A DNA stretch of 64,000 nt, from the NCBI RefSeq assembly GCF_001653235.2, contig NC_035793.1:2232001-2296000 (forward strand), given 5' to 3'. The notes below the pieces were generated by a model. It did not search any database. It saw nothing but the letters and a program-made list of their open reading frames with translations, and was not told the origin of the DNA. Positions 34,755 to 47,138 of this stretch are shown piece after piece. Made by a program: the position numbers and the translations under genes. Source of the DNA: Pochonia chlamydosporia 170. Its lineage: Eukaryota; Ascomycota; Sordariomycetes; Hypocreales; Clavicipitaceae. Every line of letters begins with the position of its first letter. The first letter of the stretch is position 1.

Positions 34755-35752
34755 GGTGAAGAAAGGGATGGTGAGTTTTGGGTAACTTTGAAGACTCTTT
34801 AATGAGAATTGATTGCAGCCGTGAATCAGCCTTCTTTACAGCATGATGCGCATTTATATACCATAGTCTCAAGGGGAAGACTGGTGCCTAGATGGAGGGT
34901 TATTTTGATGTTGCCTGGTGAGCTTGCAACCTTTGAGTGGAGAGACATGAACATTTCTCGCGCCTATTGAGTGAGATGCTAAGTTCAGGGAAACAAGGCT
35001 GGATGAACAAACAAAATCTAGCACAGTAACAAACTAATTCCAATGCATGTAAATGCCCTGCCATTGTACCCTGCAATGACGCTGAGGTCATTCGTTCGAA
35101 AAGTCTGCGTCAGTCAAGCTTTCAACTGGTGATGCCTCGACCAATCTTTATTGAGCAGAGCCATCTCGTCGCATGTCGGCATCGACATCCGAGTCTGGGA
35201 ATAAAACAGCCGGTGATACGAATCCATCAAAACTGCGCCACGGGCAATTTCCATGATTGATGGAAACACATCTGCCGCGTAACCACTATGAGTGCTTCCT
35301 GGCTGCTCTTGCTCTTCTCTCCACAATCGGAACGGCCGAGTCAAATCTGATCTGACGCATGACGCTATTCCCCTTATGGTGGGCATTTCGACGCTAAATA
35401 AGCACCAGATTGACATTGACCGTGAGGGACGAGACGATCAGACACATCACGGACTTAAAGTCAATTTCATCTTAATTTGCTGTGCCCTATCGGGCGTTGA
35501 CAGAATCTTCTACATGGCTTGCTTTGCCGGGGGCCTCCCATCACGTATTTGATGCGAATAAGTACATGTACCGTTCAAAGCTTCTTGGTTCCTTCCATTT
35601 TGAGAGCAGCTTTTCGCAAATCTTCATAAGTTGCCGTGGTACTTCATCGAGGCTTGAGGCAAAACGATTTGCACAAGGCCAAATACCACATTCACCTGAT
35701 CTGGAACAAGCTGAGCTGGGCACAGCCGGCACAAAAAGAGTCAAGTCCATCC
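34755..35752. other. 1-kb divergent intergenic region (SnoaL-like gene and Zn2Cys6 gene)
   Basis: Contains the TATA box of the SnoaL-like gene (34853-34860). Overlapping frames up to 157 codons around 35482-35955 share bases with the first exon of the regulator in other frames and are not called. Confidence 0.5.
34853..34860 (-). promoter_or_regulatory. TATA box of the SnoaL-like gene
   Basis: TATATAAA on the minus strand, 99-106 bases before the ATG at 34754. Confidence 0.6.
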
Positions 35753-37488
35753 ATGGTATTCAGCGGCCGGCCCTCCACGGCATGTCTTTCATGTCGGAAG
35801 AGGAGATTAAGAGTAAGCCACGGCCGAGTCGGCATATCAAAATCTATGATCATAACACCACACACCGCCCTCCTTGTCCTTTGCATATTAACTCAATAGT
35901 TCGTTGTGACGCATTATCCAACAAATTCACTAACATATTTCATCATCTAGTGTGATCGAGTACCAACTGGGTGTTCACAATGCAAACGGAAAGGCATAAA
36001 ATGCTCTGGATATCGAGATCCCTCTGCTCTTCGCCTACGAGACGAGACAAGCCGCATGACTTGCAAGTTTGAGAGGCCGCAGGAGCCCAAGCAGGCAGAC
36101 TATCACACTAGTGACTTGATAAAGAAGCAGGACCAAGATGCAGATTATTACCCCGTCGAGAATCCTACATCACCATTCACTCAACTTTTAAACTCGCTGC
36201 AGTCAGGTCTCTCATTTTCTCTAGCCCACAACCTGCGGGATGCCTCCATGGCCTACTTCCTCACATCGTACATCTACGCTACTCCCTTTCAAGGATACGT
36301 CCCTTTGCTCTGCCTAGATGATCCGGACCTCGAGGATGCATGCTCAATCACCATCTCTGCCACAGCGCTGGCCGCTTATTCACGACGGGTCAGATCGGCG
36401 GAATATCTGGAATCTGCGAGGCAAAAATACGCCATAGCCTTGAGTGAAGTCAACAAGCTGCTGTCGAAGCCTGAAACCGCGATACTGGATAGAACCCTGG
36501 CATCCGTCTTAGTCCTTGGCTTGTTTGAGGCCATTGTCTTTGAAGGAGGCAAGTCACCTACCAGCTGGACTGCTCACACTTTTGGTTCTATGCAACTCCT
36601 TCGGTTACGGGGTCCCCAGCAGTTCAAGTCGACCGTCTCCCGGAAGATGTTTGCCCATGCCAGCAACAACATCAAGACCAGTTGTATCCAAAGAAGCGTC
36701 CCCGTTCCGGACGACTTTATCGCCTTCGATGAGCAGGTCCTAGTCCTTCATGACCCTAATGAGCCAACTGTCAAGCTGTCGCCTATGATCCATCAAGTCG
36801 CCTCGATCAAGGCAAGGTCAATAGCTAGCCCGGACTGCAATCTAGTTCACGAGGCCCTGAGCCTAGATCACGAGATCGTAACTCTTTGCAAGAATTGTCC
36901 TTCCTGGATGGCGTATAGCGTCGAACCCGCTTCCGATTCCGCAGCCTGGGCGTATGAACGTATTTGTCATCGTTATCCCAGCGCGCGCATCGCCAAATTA
37001 TGGAACGCTATTCGACTGCTTCGTATATTCCTAGCCGTCTTCATCCGAGACGTGGCTACCGGGCAACTTGATTGCGGCCTATCAAGACTTAACCTTCCAG
37101 ACTCGAAAGTAACTCGAGAAAAATACCTCTCTCAGCTTCACCAATACGCCGAAGACAATATGAGGATAGTCACGACAGAAGTGCTGGCAAGCATCCCAAG
37201 CTTTATGGAAACCGACGATTTCGGACGACGCTTCTCGCCGGCGGGTAGGAGTCTTGCTTGGCCGCTGGGTATCATCGAGAACACCAAAATCTGCGGGACT
37301 TCAGCCCAGAAGTACGCTTACAAGTACTTGGACATGCTTGCCGGGGATTTAAATCTGCCCCAGGCTGTACATCCATCACGATTTGTTGATTCCCGAGAAG
37401 ACTGGTAAGTTGCCAAGACTGATCATCCGTCACGAGAAGGAATGTTGCTGATCTCTCTGCAAGGATGCACTTATTTCATCTTGGCTAG
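35753..37488 (+). CDS. Zn2Cys6 (C6) transcription factor
   Basis: Three exons proposed: 35753-35812, 35951-37404 and 37464-37488, 512 residues. The zinc cluster is split by intron 1 and becomes canonical when joined: C11-x2-C14-x6-C21-x6-C28-x2-C31-x6-C38 (CLSCRKRRLRC, then DRVPTGCSQCKRKGIKC). A fungal-specific transcription factor domain (about 80-480) follows, with helical segments such as LASVLVLGLFEAIVF and WNAIRLLRIFLAVF. The second exon reaches TAA exactly at a GTAAGT donor. Either translation ends there (505 residues) or a 59-base intron is removed and the protein gains a short end reading WMHLFHLG. It should bind CGG-type DNA sites in the nucleus; targets are unknown. No biosynthetic cluster is adjacent. 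Confidence 0.88.
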
Positions 37489-38362
37489 TGGCTCGACCCT
37501 TGTATTTGATGGTGAGTTGGGTAAGAGTCGGTCAGCTTGCATATACTATCGGATATCTACGGGAATAAAGGCGTTGAGGGGTATAGTTGAAAAAGTTTTA
37601 GACATCATACGAGGTCAATTTTGAGCCCCAAAGAGGGAAGTTTTGTGGCACTCACTTGAAAGATGAAGCGCCATGTTGTCAACGATTATAACTTAGACTA
37701 TGTCTCTGCATCAAGGGAGCGTTCCCTTTCGCCGGGTCAATTCTTCTAACAGTAATTTCTTTAATACATATCAACAGCGAGCTGGCTCCTTCTGATCTAT
37801 AATGGTAGAAAGGATGTAAGATGTCCAAAGGATAGACGTTGCCACGAAGGAGTTTTTGGGTTTCATGAAACTAGCGTACTCAAAGTAGTAAGATGTGCCG
37901 CTGGACGACCTCTAGCTCACCGTTCAACCGCAGGATTCGTTTAGTCTCCAAAGAGTTTTATTCAAAAACAGCGAGATCAGCGTAAAAATAAGTCGTCCCT
38001 CATACAGCCTTACAGGGTACCCCAGCAACTCGTTGCGAAGCAGACACTTGTGTGCTAAAGCAGCCAACTCTCAGCGTTTTAACTCCTCAAGTGCTCTGTT
38101 TTAAGCTTAGACCTTACCGGAAGTTAAGTTAGGACACCACAATTGACTACCCCCCTGTTCAGTGTTGCAAATCCGTGAGATTATTCCCAGCATCTCACAC
38201 GCGCTAAGTGTGCGCCTCAATGCGTTATGTTGATACAGGCATTGTAAAACCAGGGTCACCTCAAGACTACGACCGCCCAAAACATGTTCTCCTGTTTCGC
38301 AGACTTCTTTACTCTTGATTCCTCTTTACAAATCAACTGAGCGACATTCCAACAAAATCACC
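37489..38362. other. Intergenic region upstream of the Cys-rich surface protein gene
   Basis: About 870 bases, AT-rich, no gene seen. It holds the 3' end of the regulator and the promoter of the surface protein gene; no clear TATA box was recognised. Confidence 0.5.
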
Positions 38363-38836
38363 ATGCGAGCCTCTTTACTGTCCATCGTCGTGGCTGCGAC
38401 TACGCTGGCCCATTCGGCGCTCGCAGTCAAGGGTGTCATTAGCGACGACATAGTTACGGACTCTCAAGGCTGCAACTCGCTCTGCGGGTTGAACAAGGAT
38501 TGCTTCGCGGTACTTTACGACTCGGATTGTCATGAGTGCTGGCAGCTGGACTGCCATCCCGATACCCAACCTGCCGGAGGATTACACGCCACTGGAAAGT
38601 CCACCGATAAGCCTGCGCCGAAATGCGATGGCGTCACGTTCCCTACGAAACCTACGGTTTGCAAGAAGGACAATGCATCTAAGACGACGAGCGCGGCGGG
38701 TGGCTCAACGAGTACACAAAGCGACAGTGCGGCTAGCCCGACGGCCACGGATGAGAAGAAGTCTGCTGGACGGCGAATGAGCATTTGTTGGGCGATGGGT
38801 GGTGTTGTTGTGATTGCTGTTTTGGCATCTGTCTAA
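38363..38836 (+). CDS. Cys-rich, putatively GPI-anchored secreted protein
   Basis: Single exon, 157 residues from MRASLL; 16 more in-frame codons upstream begin with another ATG but would bury the signal peptide. The signal peptide is about residues 1-21. The mature part has eight cysteines at 37, 41, 47, 56, 59, 64, 88 and 100 in a region of about 65 residues, then a Ser/Thr/Ala-rich stalk (about 105-130) and a hydrophobic C-terminus (about 141-157) preceded by small residues and a basic pair, as in GPI-anchor signals; a single-pass anchor is the alternative. Spacing C-x3-C-x5-C-x8-C-x2-C-x4-C-x23-C-x11-C is not that of CFEM. The family is not recognised. Probably a cell-wall or effector-like protein. 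Confidence 0.7.
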   Translation: MRASLLSIVVAATTLAHSALAVKGVISDDIVTDSQGCNSLCGLNKDCFAVLYDSDCHECWQLDCHPDTQPAGGLHATGKSTDKPAPKCDGVTFPTKPTVCKKDNASKTTSAAGGSTSTQSDSAASPTATDEKKSAGRRMSICWAMGGVVVIAVLASV

Positions 38837-41458
38837 GCAAGTCATGGGCAATTGTATGTTTTGTATAGCCGTCTTCGGTAAAGCGTGAAGGAACGAGACG
38901 GTGGAATAGATGGGAGGAAAGTTTTGGTTACGAAATTGAGCTGCCGGTTCCTTGTCGTAGGTATTTATGAGGTTTGGAGTGGGATGAGTTTTCGAACAAG
39001 TTGGAAGTAACTAGGTTGCAATGATAGGGTGCTCCCAAACCTTGTTAGAGATCATACTAGTAGATATCACGGACTTGCTATTTATGAGACGAATGAACAC
39101 TTACTTTCCCTGCCATGCGAAGCGCTATGATGAGGTTGATCATGTTTGATCATGTGCTGTAACCAGGATGGCATATTTCTCAGTGCGAATGCATGTTGCT
39201 TTTTGTATATTGGTTTGAAATAGTGTCTCCGTTGGCGCAGAAACTTCTTAGACGACATGTTGTAACATTGGGAATAAAGCTCCTACCACTGTTGTGTCTT
39301 ATGCTTGCCTGCAATGAGATGGAAAATGTTGTGACAATATCTTCGTGTGCATGAGGTTGGATAATTTACTGAAACCGCACATACGGGGCACTACTTTAAA
39401 TCCCGAATGTTCGTTGGCAAGGACGAAACTGATTGTACCAGGAAACTCGACAGAACGTGTGTAAGCTGCCGGGTATGTGACCATGAAGAGGACATTGAAG
39501 ATGTCCCTTTAGCAAACCGCAGTATGGTGCCAATTACTCTTAATTACACCAATCTGAGGAGTCCAATCCATTTAGAACCAAGCATTGCTCATGAGCGTTG
39601 GGTTCCGAGACTGGACGTTAGAATATCTCCTACGATAAACCGCAATTCAGTTTCGTTGATAGCTTAGTGGAATGCGGTCCACCTTTGCCAATTTTGTCGT
39701 CAGGATTTATCATTAACTTGTCATCTTGTGACTATCTTGCTACGCCATCTGCTTTTGGTCGTATTCATCGGATCAAGCCTTTGGTAGCAACAAGTTCAGG
39801 CTAGGAAAGGTTCGGCAGCTCGAGTAACCGTATTTCCTGACAATTACGTGACATTCCAACAACGCCAATGGCATGATTTTGAAAGAAACTCGCGATTGAG
39901 TGCTTCCGACGATAGCAATAACAGCAGCAATACCGCACAGAAGTGCTAGGAGCTATAGATAGAGGAGTGAGAGTTTCCATGTTCCTCAAATGAGGGAATA
40001 TCTGAATACCCATATTGTCTACATAAAGAGTACAATCTCAGAAATCAGCATTGTAGCAAACATGTTTTACCTATGAGCGTTGATAGCTTGTCTAGATCCG
40101 CACGCGGAATTTTCCAACAGTTAGTACGAACTAGGTCTTAAGAGGAGAAAGTGACGTTCAGAAATAATAGTCAGATGCAAGAGTATGGGAGAACGAAAAC
40201 TTGGGATATAGACGCAAACATTGAAATAACGTCTTCGTTTGGCATGCAGGTGCGAGAAGGGAACTAAGCGTTCAGGCATTCCGAGAATTTATTTCCCACT
40301 CAAAACTCAGTATTCTTATTTAAGATTGTAGATTACTACCTCCAACAGTGTAGTTGAGTGTTGAAAGGTCGGTTCAACGTCAAGATACTTAGGGTGTTTA
40401 GGCGTAGGTTGCTGAAATGCTTGTATCATATTCCAGCCGATCAGGGCAAATAATGCCAAAGGAGAGTGAGAATACAGGAACAGTTTCTTATTGAGCGATT
40501 AAATGGTTCAGAAGTACTCTGCTCATTACTTGGTGAGTTTTCCCATTTATTTAGTGGCAGGCTGTCAGTGTGCAAACATGTACAGTTTCATTTCCGATGA
40601 CAGCGAAGCAAATTTAGTTAGAGATGAGTGAAATTGTTCACTGCTGTGTGGCAAGAGAATCTCCCTAGACCTGCCCTCAATGTCTTACCCAGAAGCATGG
40701 AAAATTTGTCACTTTTGCTCTGATATGCAGGCAACTTATGCTGTGACATTGCAATTTTCCGTTCTGTTGGATACGACATGCCAGTTTTCGGCTAATCAAC
40801 CTTGCAACGACATTGTGAATAATGATGAAACTACTTCTAGATATGAGTTGCAGTTATTCAAGGCAAGTGTAACCAGGCTCCGTCGTACACACTTGTGAAA
40901 GCTGACGAATTGCTGGGCTGTTGTACTTGCAACAATCACACAGTTCAAGAAGCGGGTTTCTGGAGAGGAAACCTTGCAACGAAGCTTACCCCAACTTGTG
41001 ATTCCATGTTGGCAATTCTAATTATTTATTTATTTATGAGTTATATGGTTAAAATCATGGCTAGATCTCAGTGTGAGCCTAGCCTGAAATGCCAACTTGG
41101 TTACAGAAGCACACTCACTGGAGTAGAGCAGAGCAGACCAGAACGAGACGAGCAACCTGGTATGATGCCAGAGGCTAAAAAGCATTTGATTAGAATATTC
41201 AGTTTGCAACAACTTCGCCTGGTTGTAGTAATACCTTTTACCTCGCATAGTCAAGATTGAGCTGAAGCTGCTCACAACACCAGCAGACTTCCCAAATCCG
41301 TCAGAAGCCTGGCCTCTCATTGGCTACAGTTCCCAGCTTGGTTTGAGTTACGAAAAGGTAGTGGCCGTGCATGTCTCTCGTCAATAACGCTGGTTGGATG
41401 GTCATTTGGGACGATGAGATGATCAGGTAAAGATCGACGGCGTGTCCAGCCCTGGCTA

Positions 41459-42104
41459 GTCAAAGGCAATTTGATGGTATTCTGGAATAAGTTGCTGGAG
41501 GCCATGATTGACAGGATAAGTAGCTTCTGGGCAAACATAAGGTATCAACAGGGCCAAGCTGCTGTAGGTGTCTGGCTTGTGCAGGAATCGCGGCAAGGCT
41601 CGTTCACAGTGTTTCACATCGTCACAGTACTGAATTGATTCCACTGTTCCAACAGGCGGGTACCTTGCTGCGCTGGCCCAGATGGCTGGCTTTCCAAAGG
41701 CGTCGTCCTGGGCGTCAATTCGAACTGTGGTGGGCATGCGGCAGTACCTCAATCCATGACAGAAACATTACCACATGGGCTTTGCAGCGATCTAGGGCAA
41801 CACGCCTCTAGCTGCCGTGTCCTCTGGCCGTTGAATGTCACTCCTGGCGCATAACTCGCGGAGGAAGGCCGAACGACCAAACATCGATAGTTCGTGTGTC
41901 GCCCCACGAGAGATCGACAAGATGGCACATGGCGGCGGCGGCGCGGGGGGGGACACTTGGGACAGTGGCAGCGACGATCGAAAACGGTTTTGACAAGTCT
42001 GGTACATTCGGCCAAATTACTGTACTGCTCTCGACTGTAGCAAGCTCGTTTCGCAATCCTAGTTGAGCTGAGGGGCCGGTCATTGTTGAGTTGATGGTGG
42101 TCAT
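41459..42104 (-). other. Possible unannotated minus-strand gene (coding-like segments)
   Basis: Two neighbouring minus-strand frames look more protein-like than chance. One, 41838-42104, reads MTTINSTMTGPSAQ... with segments such as STVIWPNVPDLSKPF and MCHLVDLSWGDTRTIDVW. The other, ending at TAG 41456-41458, reads MPTTVRIDAQDDAFGKPAIW... and ends LIPEYHQIAFD. Their third codon positions favour C and G. They are in different frames and I found no clean GT-AG pair that joins them, so this may be a gene with an intron that I mis-see, two exons of a decayed gene, or chance. No family is recognised. Confidence 0.25.
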
Positions 42105-43357
42105 GGTGAACCACTGAGAGGGCAGTGTCTGGATAGTGCAGGTTGTCAGCCGTGGTCTGGATTACGAAGTTGACCCGTGGCAGCATTTCTCAGTGTCAAA
42201 TCTGGTAAGGGAATGAGCTCAACTGTAATTGATCGGTTACGGCATGTTTCAGCGGCTTCTAGCGCTGTTGACAGGACATCGGGACCTTCCCATGGCTTAT
42301 GTTCCATCACCCACTACTCTGCACAGTCGTGGCTTGACAACATCCCCCCATCGTCACCTTCAACAACGTCGTGTCCTAAACAATCATTCCGTTACTTACG
42401 CTCTGAGTGGACGCTTGACGGAGAGTCAAATTGCCGGCAGTACACCGACTCTACACTGTGAGTTGGCCCCAAGCTCAAGAGTCAAGACCAGGTGACCCTC
42501 TTCCAGTAAGCTTCAATGTTTTCCGGTCATCGCCATCGTCATCAAATCGTCAACGCTCAACGCTCAACGTTTCTACAAGACCCGTGACAAACTCACGATC
42601 AGTGTTTATCACTGCCCATACAGTACAGTACACACCACGGTACGGTTCCTCCAATGATTCACCGAACCATCACAAAACTCCGCTCCTCCACTCAACCCTC
42701 AAAGTCGCCTTGACCCCAAGGCAGCCAAAGCTCGAGGCGTAAGCCATCCCGCCATCAATGCACCATCCGTCTCAAAGCCTCATTGCTCAGGATGCTAATC
42801 GTCGCACACATGCTCAGTCGCTAGATGCCCTCCATGTGCCAGCCTGCAGAAGAATCCACTCCATCCATGTTGGTTCTCATCAACCACCCAGTCAAGTAGC
42901 TGGCAACTTGGGAAGAGCGCGTTGATGTGGTCAACATCTATCAACCAACCAGCCATTCATCATGCCAACGGCTCTCATGTAAGCCTCAGTCATCATCTAA
43001 TTATTTACCCAAGTCCTGTACTTTACTCGGAGTATGTCCATACGTATCGCGATTTCCTAGACAGTGCGGGCGGACATGTTTCCGCATTCACACGCGCCGT
43101 CGTTCACCGAGTATTCCTTTACTACACCCCCTCCATCCCTGGCTTGCTCGGTTATTAGATTCATGCTGATTGTTCAGATACACGGAGTACAATATGCCAC
43201 GTCTTCCGGGGTGTGTGAGGGTAATTTCTTTGCCGCTTGGATTCTAAATTTGTTCTCTCTTCTTGGTACTGCGTGCGATACATCTCACTCGTCAAATCCC
43301 ATTTTCGATCCCCGGTTAACATCGTGATAAGATCTGTAGAGAAGGATCGTCTTGTCT

Positions 43358-43361
<4 letters not shown>

Positions 43362-43389
<28 letters not shown>
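43362..43389. repeat. Poly(A) tract, 28 bases
   Basis: Uninterrupted run of 28 A on plus. No flanking target-site duplication and no tRNA-like head are evident, so it is called simple sequence rather than a retroposon tail. Confidence 0.95.
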
Positions 43390-43392
<3 letters not shown>

Positions 43393-43625
43393 CGCCGACA
43401 TGGAGGGCAGTGTGCCTCAAAGTGCCTGCCAAACTTTAGAGATTCGTGCATAACATGCATCCAGTTCACAACATTGAATCAATCAATCCGCTCCTGCCCA
43501 ATCTTCTTGGTGGACTCGGTTGTTCCTTCCCCGCTACAAACCACGTATAGCACAGCCTGCGGTTTCCGGCCGAGCTCCCCCAAGTCTCCTCCCCTCCACT
43601 CCAGATGTCCACCTTTCAATCTCCA

Positions 43626-43649
43626 TCTCCATCCATCCATCCATCCATC
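43626..43649. repeat. ATCC tetranucleotide microsatellite
   Basis: About five tandem ATCC units within a pyrimidine-rich stretch. Confidence 0.9.
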
Positions 43650-46568
43650 TGCCATCACCTCGCTTTGAAACCCAGCCTCCTCATCTCGAGCACCCGCCAC
43701 GGATGCTTGCCAACTGCTTGACAAGACACATGATAGCTAATCTCTCCCTATTCTGCAGAGGTTCAGCTCATGCCGCCCGCAGAACAGCTGGTCCACGTGT
43801 CCCATCGGGCAATTTAACCCAACCCATGGCATGTGTAGACGACCAGACCATACCCTCAAATATGGCAGCTTCAGCAGCATTTAGCCACTCAATTTACCAT
43901 TTTTTGATCCACTACATCTAAATACGCTGCAAGTCAAGACAAAATTGTCGAATACTCAACACACCGTGGTACCTTGGCAGAAGATGGATGTATTCTCTGG
44001 TGAGTCTGGTCTACCTGCTCTGGTTCCATGACACGCCATCCCGGCTCCTATAACCGGTGAGCCACACTGCGACATGGCTATTCACCAACACCCCCAGCAG
44101 CAATGAATCAAACTTCCGCCGTTGTTCGTTATGCGGCCCTATTTCAATCATGGTCACATCGAGTCGTCCAACGTACCATCAGCATACCATCAGCAGCCTC
44201 GCCACGGCACACAATGTTGACTGTGGACAAACGAAGGCAAGCCAAGATTGGTTTTGTTATATCGACCCCCTCTTTGATACCGAAGCAGCCAGCCAGTTCA
44301 TCTCACGACCGAAGAAGCAAAAGAAACCAACAGTATCATACTGTCACTTTTATCCCCTAGCTTCGTCATTGGCGCCCGTCGCTTCCAATGTCTCATCCTT
44401 TCATATGATTATGCATCAACATTGTGGCTAATGCACCAAATCGAGCCACACCAAATAAAGGAACGAGAAAACCGTTCTTCGCCCCCGCCACGCGTTGATG
44501 AGCTTGACATTTGACATGGAGCACAATAAACCCACGGACTGAAATTGTGCACCAGACTTTTTGTCAAGCCACAACAATATGGTGGCAAAACGGCCGGTCT
44601 GGTTTCCCCTGTTCGCTCTGCATTCCCATCCGTCAGTTACAATCTTATTATTTGCTCTCATCAAACACAGTAAAGTACGTACATACATACAAAATATCCC
44701 CATGCCCCCATGTCCCCATGTCAGGCCCTGGTCGCATTTCGCCAGGAGCAAAAGCTCCATGCCCCTTCCCGTCACCAGAAGTGGCATGATGGCCTTGTGC
44801 AGGGTGTGGGGACTCATTGCGCCTCCAAACATGGGAACTCATCGAAATTGAATCAGAGCAAATCTGCTCACTCATATGAAGTACTCCGTACAGCACACAC
44901 AAACTCCTCCGCAGATGCTCGGGCTCAAACTTATTAAGTACCGCCGTACTACAATATTGCCAGGGATGAAACCAGAACCTCTCCATTCTTATTCCATTCA
45001 GCCACTCCAATTCGCTGTCTTTTCTTCTCTTCCAATTGTCGCACTGCATGGCCCACCAGACGACACAACCCCCAATCCTTGTTCAGCCACAGATGTGAAC
45101 CATGCTGAGACTTTTTCGCCACGCTCCATGTCAATTCGACCGTGAAATCATCACCAGTGCCTCTCTTCCAGCCCAACGGCTGTTTAAGGCACATTCATCA
45201 CATTGCATGCAATCTTGACACCATCTGGCTTGCTGGTTAGCCCTCCAGCCCCCGTCTCCTGGCGAACCTGGTGCTCGAAAGCCCCCGAAACCTATTTGAT
45301 TTCCTCACCCGGCACTCAGCACCCGTTTGTTCCATGTTTCATGGCCAACATGGACTGCTTGCTCCATGTTCCTTGAATGCGGTATTGCACATGCATGCAC
45401 TCGCAACAGCTTCCCTTCATTTCGCCTTGCTATCCTCAATTTCCTCCTCTTTCGTCAGCCAATCTTCCCTGCCGATGCCCAACACAGAAGGTCCTCCATC
45501 CAAATGGGAAACTATTTGACCCATCCGGGTCAACGGCCTCGTTTCGAAACATCCGACTTATACAAAATACCTCCTCCGTAATCTTATTCTCCGCACACAC
45601 AAAGAGGTAAGACACACAAACTCCTCCGCCTTTCCCACCCCTCCCGGCCCTGCAGCCCTTGAGGCACCTACCAGAGCCTCTGCTCCGTAATTATGCACAA
45701 GTACTGCAAGTAAAGCACTAGCAGCATCGAATCCCCATGTGTCTTCTACTTGACAGGCTCGGCGTGCTTCAACTGTGCAAGTAGTCCATAACTCTGTTCC
45801 ACAGAACACGCTTCAATCCTCGTCCAAGTCTTCATGGTTGGCCCGATTTGCTGCTAGCGTCTCGATGACATGTAACAACCTAACAAGCTCCAGGGTGTGA
45901 AGTCTCCGGCATCAGATTCCCTAGTATCAACTTTAGGTATGCACTCTTGCCGCTCTGTGTTATTTGGAGTCACTGCCTAGATGCGCAGATGCTGCAGCCA
46001 AGTACCTGCCTAGGTAGGTACTGAGTTAGGTAGCTAGACATCAATGTCTCAACAATTAAGCAACATCTAGTGCTGCTTGTGTCTTTATGGCAAGTACAGT
46101 GGGTGCTTCAACTATTTCTATAGCACCATCTTATTATTGGTTGGGCATGCTATCCAGCCCTCTCGATCTCCGACTGCCAGTTCTTCCCTCTGTCAAAAAC
46201 GTGGACACACAAGATACCGTCGCGCTAACTTGCAGATTGGTAATGAACCAAGTCTCTTGAGGTATTTTCAATGCTAATTATCATAATGCCCCAAATTATG
46301 GCAAGTAATAAGTGGCTCACAGAGCCCCGCCTAATAGCAAGGTCTCTTCTCTCTCAGGCTGACCTTCCCTCGCTCAAGCAAACATTGAAGCAGTGCTAGT
46401 GCCAGCCTACCAACCAGACCAGTTGACTCCGTACGCCCATTCGTAGTCACGTCTAGTGCCACAGATATGATTTCAACCCAGCTTTAGTATTCCAACTATG
46501 GGACATCTCCAATACCCCATCCTCCTCGTCCTTTCCTTGCCTATGCAAATGCCGTAAACCAATCAAAT

Positions 46569-46589
46569 AAAAAAAAAAAAAAAAAAAAA
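46569..46589. repeat. Poly(A) tract, 21 bases
   Basis: Uninterrupted run of 21 A about 550 bases downstream of the CP2 factor stop codon. Confidence 0.95.
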
Positions 46590-47138
46590 GGGTATACAAA
46601 GTCTTTGTACAAAAGCTGCCCGCAACAAGGCTCACTTGTATGACAAATCTCAAGCACACCCAGCATGCCCAAATATACAGTATGACGACAACTTGTGGCT
46701 CTGGTCCTGTACTTGAGTCGTGCCTGCCAATATCACACACAAGTCGTTTTTGCGTTTCCAGCTGCACGAAATAGAAATAAATAAGATTGGTCAACGTCGA
46801 GTAGTCCGTCTCCTTGCATCATCTCTCTCGACAATGTTGACACTTTTGTCTTTGAGTATGATTGCTCCGTAGAACAGCAGCCCGTGGTATCTCTTGATCA
46901 AATAAAAAGAAAATAAATGAATAGAAATAGATATAGAAGCAATGCCATATAATATCACTCGTCGTTAAACTGTGCATCGTGTACGGTGGGTAGTCGCCAA
47001 CCCATATGTAAAAGTAAATCGGGGGGAACACAAAATTTGTTTGAAGTTTCGCATAATATCTTTGGCTCTCCGCTGAGTCCGCTCGCAATTCGTTTCTTCA
47101 AAAATCGATAGTCCTCGAGAATTATCCCAAAATTATCT

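Larger units (their letters stand above)
38837..47138. other. 8.3-kb interval between convergent genes, no firm gene
   Basis: Both flanking genes end here, so no protein-gene promoter is required, yet the interval is very long. The left half (39-41.3 kb) is AT-richer with only short frames. At 41.4-42.2 kb the minus strand has coding-like segments (described separately). From 42.2 kb on the plus strand is C/T-rich with simple repeats: ATCC repeats at about 43626-43649, A28 at 43362-43389 and A21 at 46569-46589. One TACTCCGTA (44882-44890) and several ACCAGAC sites are present. Confidence 0.5.

Noticed and set aside
38363..38836. CFEM domain in the eight-Cys surface protein
   Set aside because: The number of cysteines fits but the spacing does not, and the CFEM Asp-containing segment is absent.
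20131..38836. Secondary-metabolite gene cluster (two MFS genes and a C6 factor in the window)
   Set aside because: No polyketide synthase, peptide synthetase, terpene cyclase or tailoring oxygenase is present, and the transporters and the regulator are far apart.
43200..43389. Possible SINE-like retroposon ending in A28
   Set aside because: A weak B-box-like TTCGATCCCC lies before the A run, but there is no A box and no target-site duplication, so it is kept as a simple A tract.
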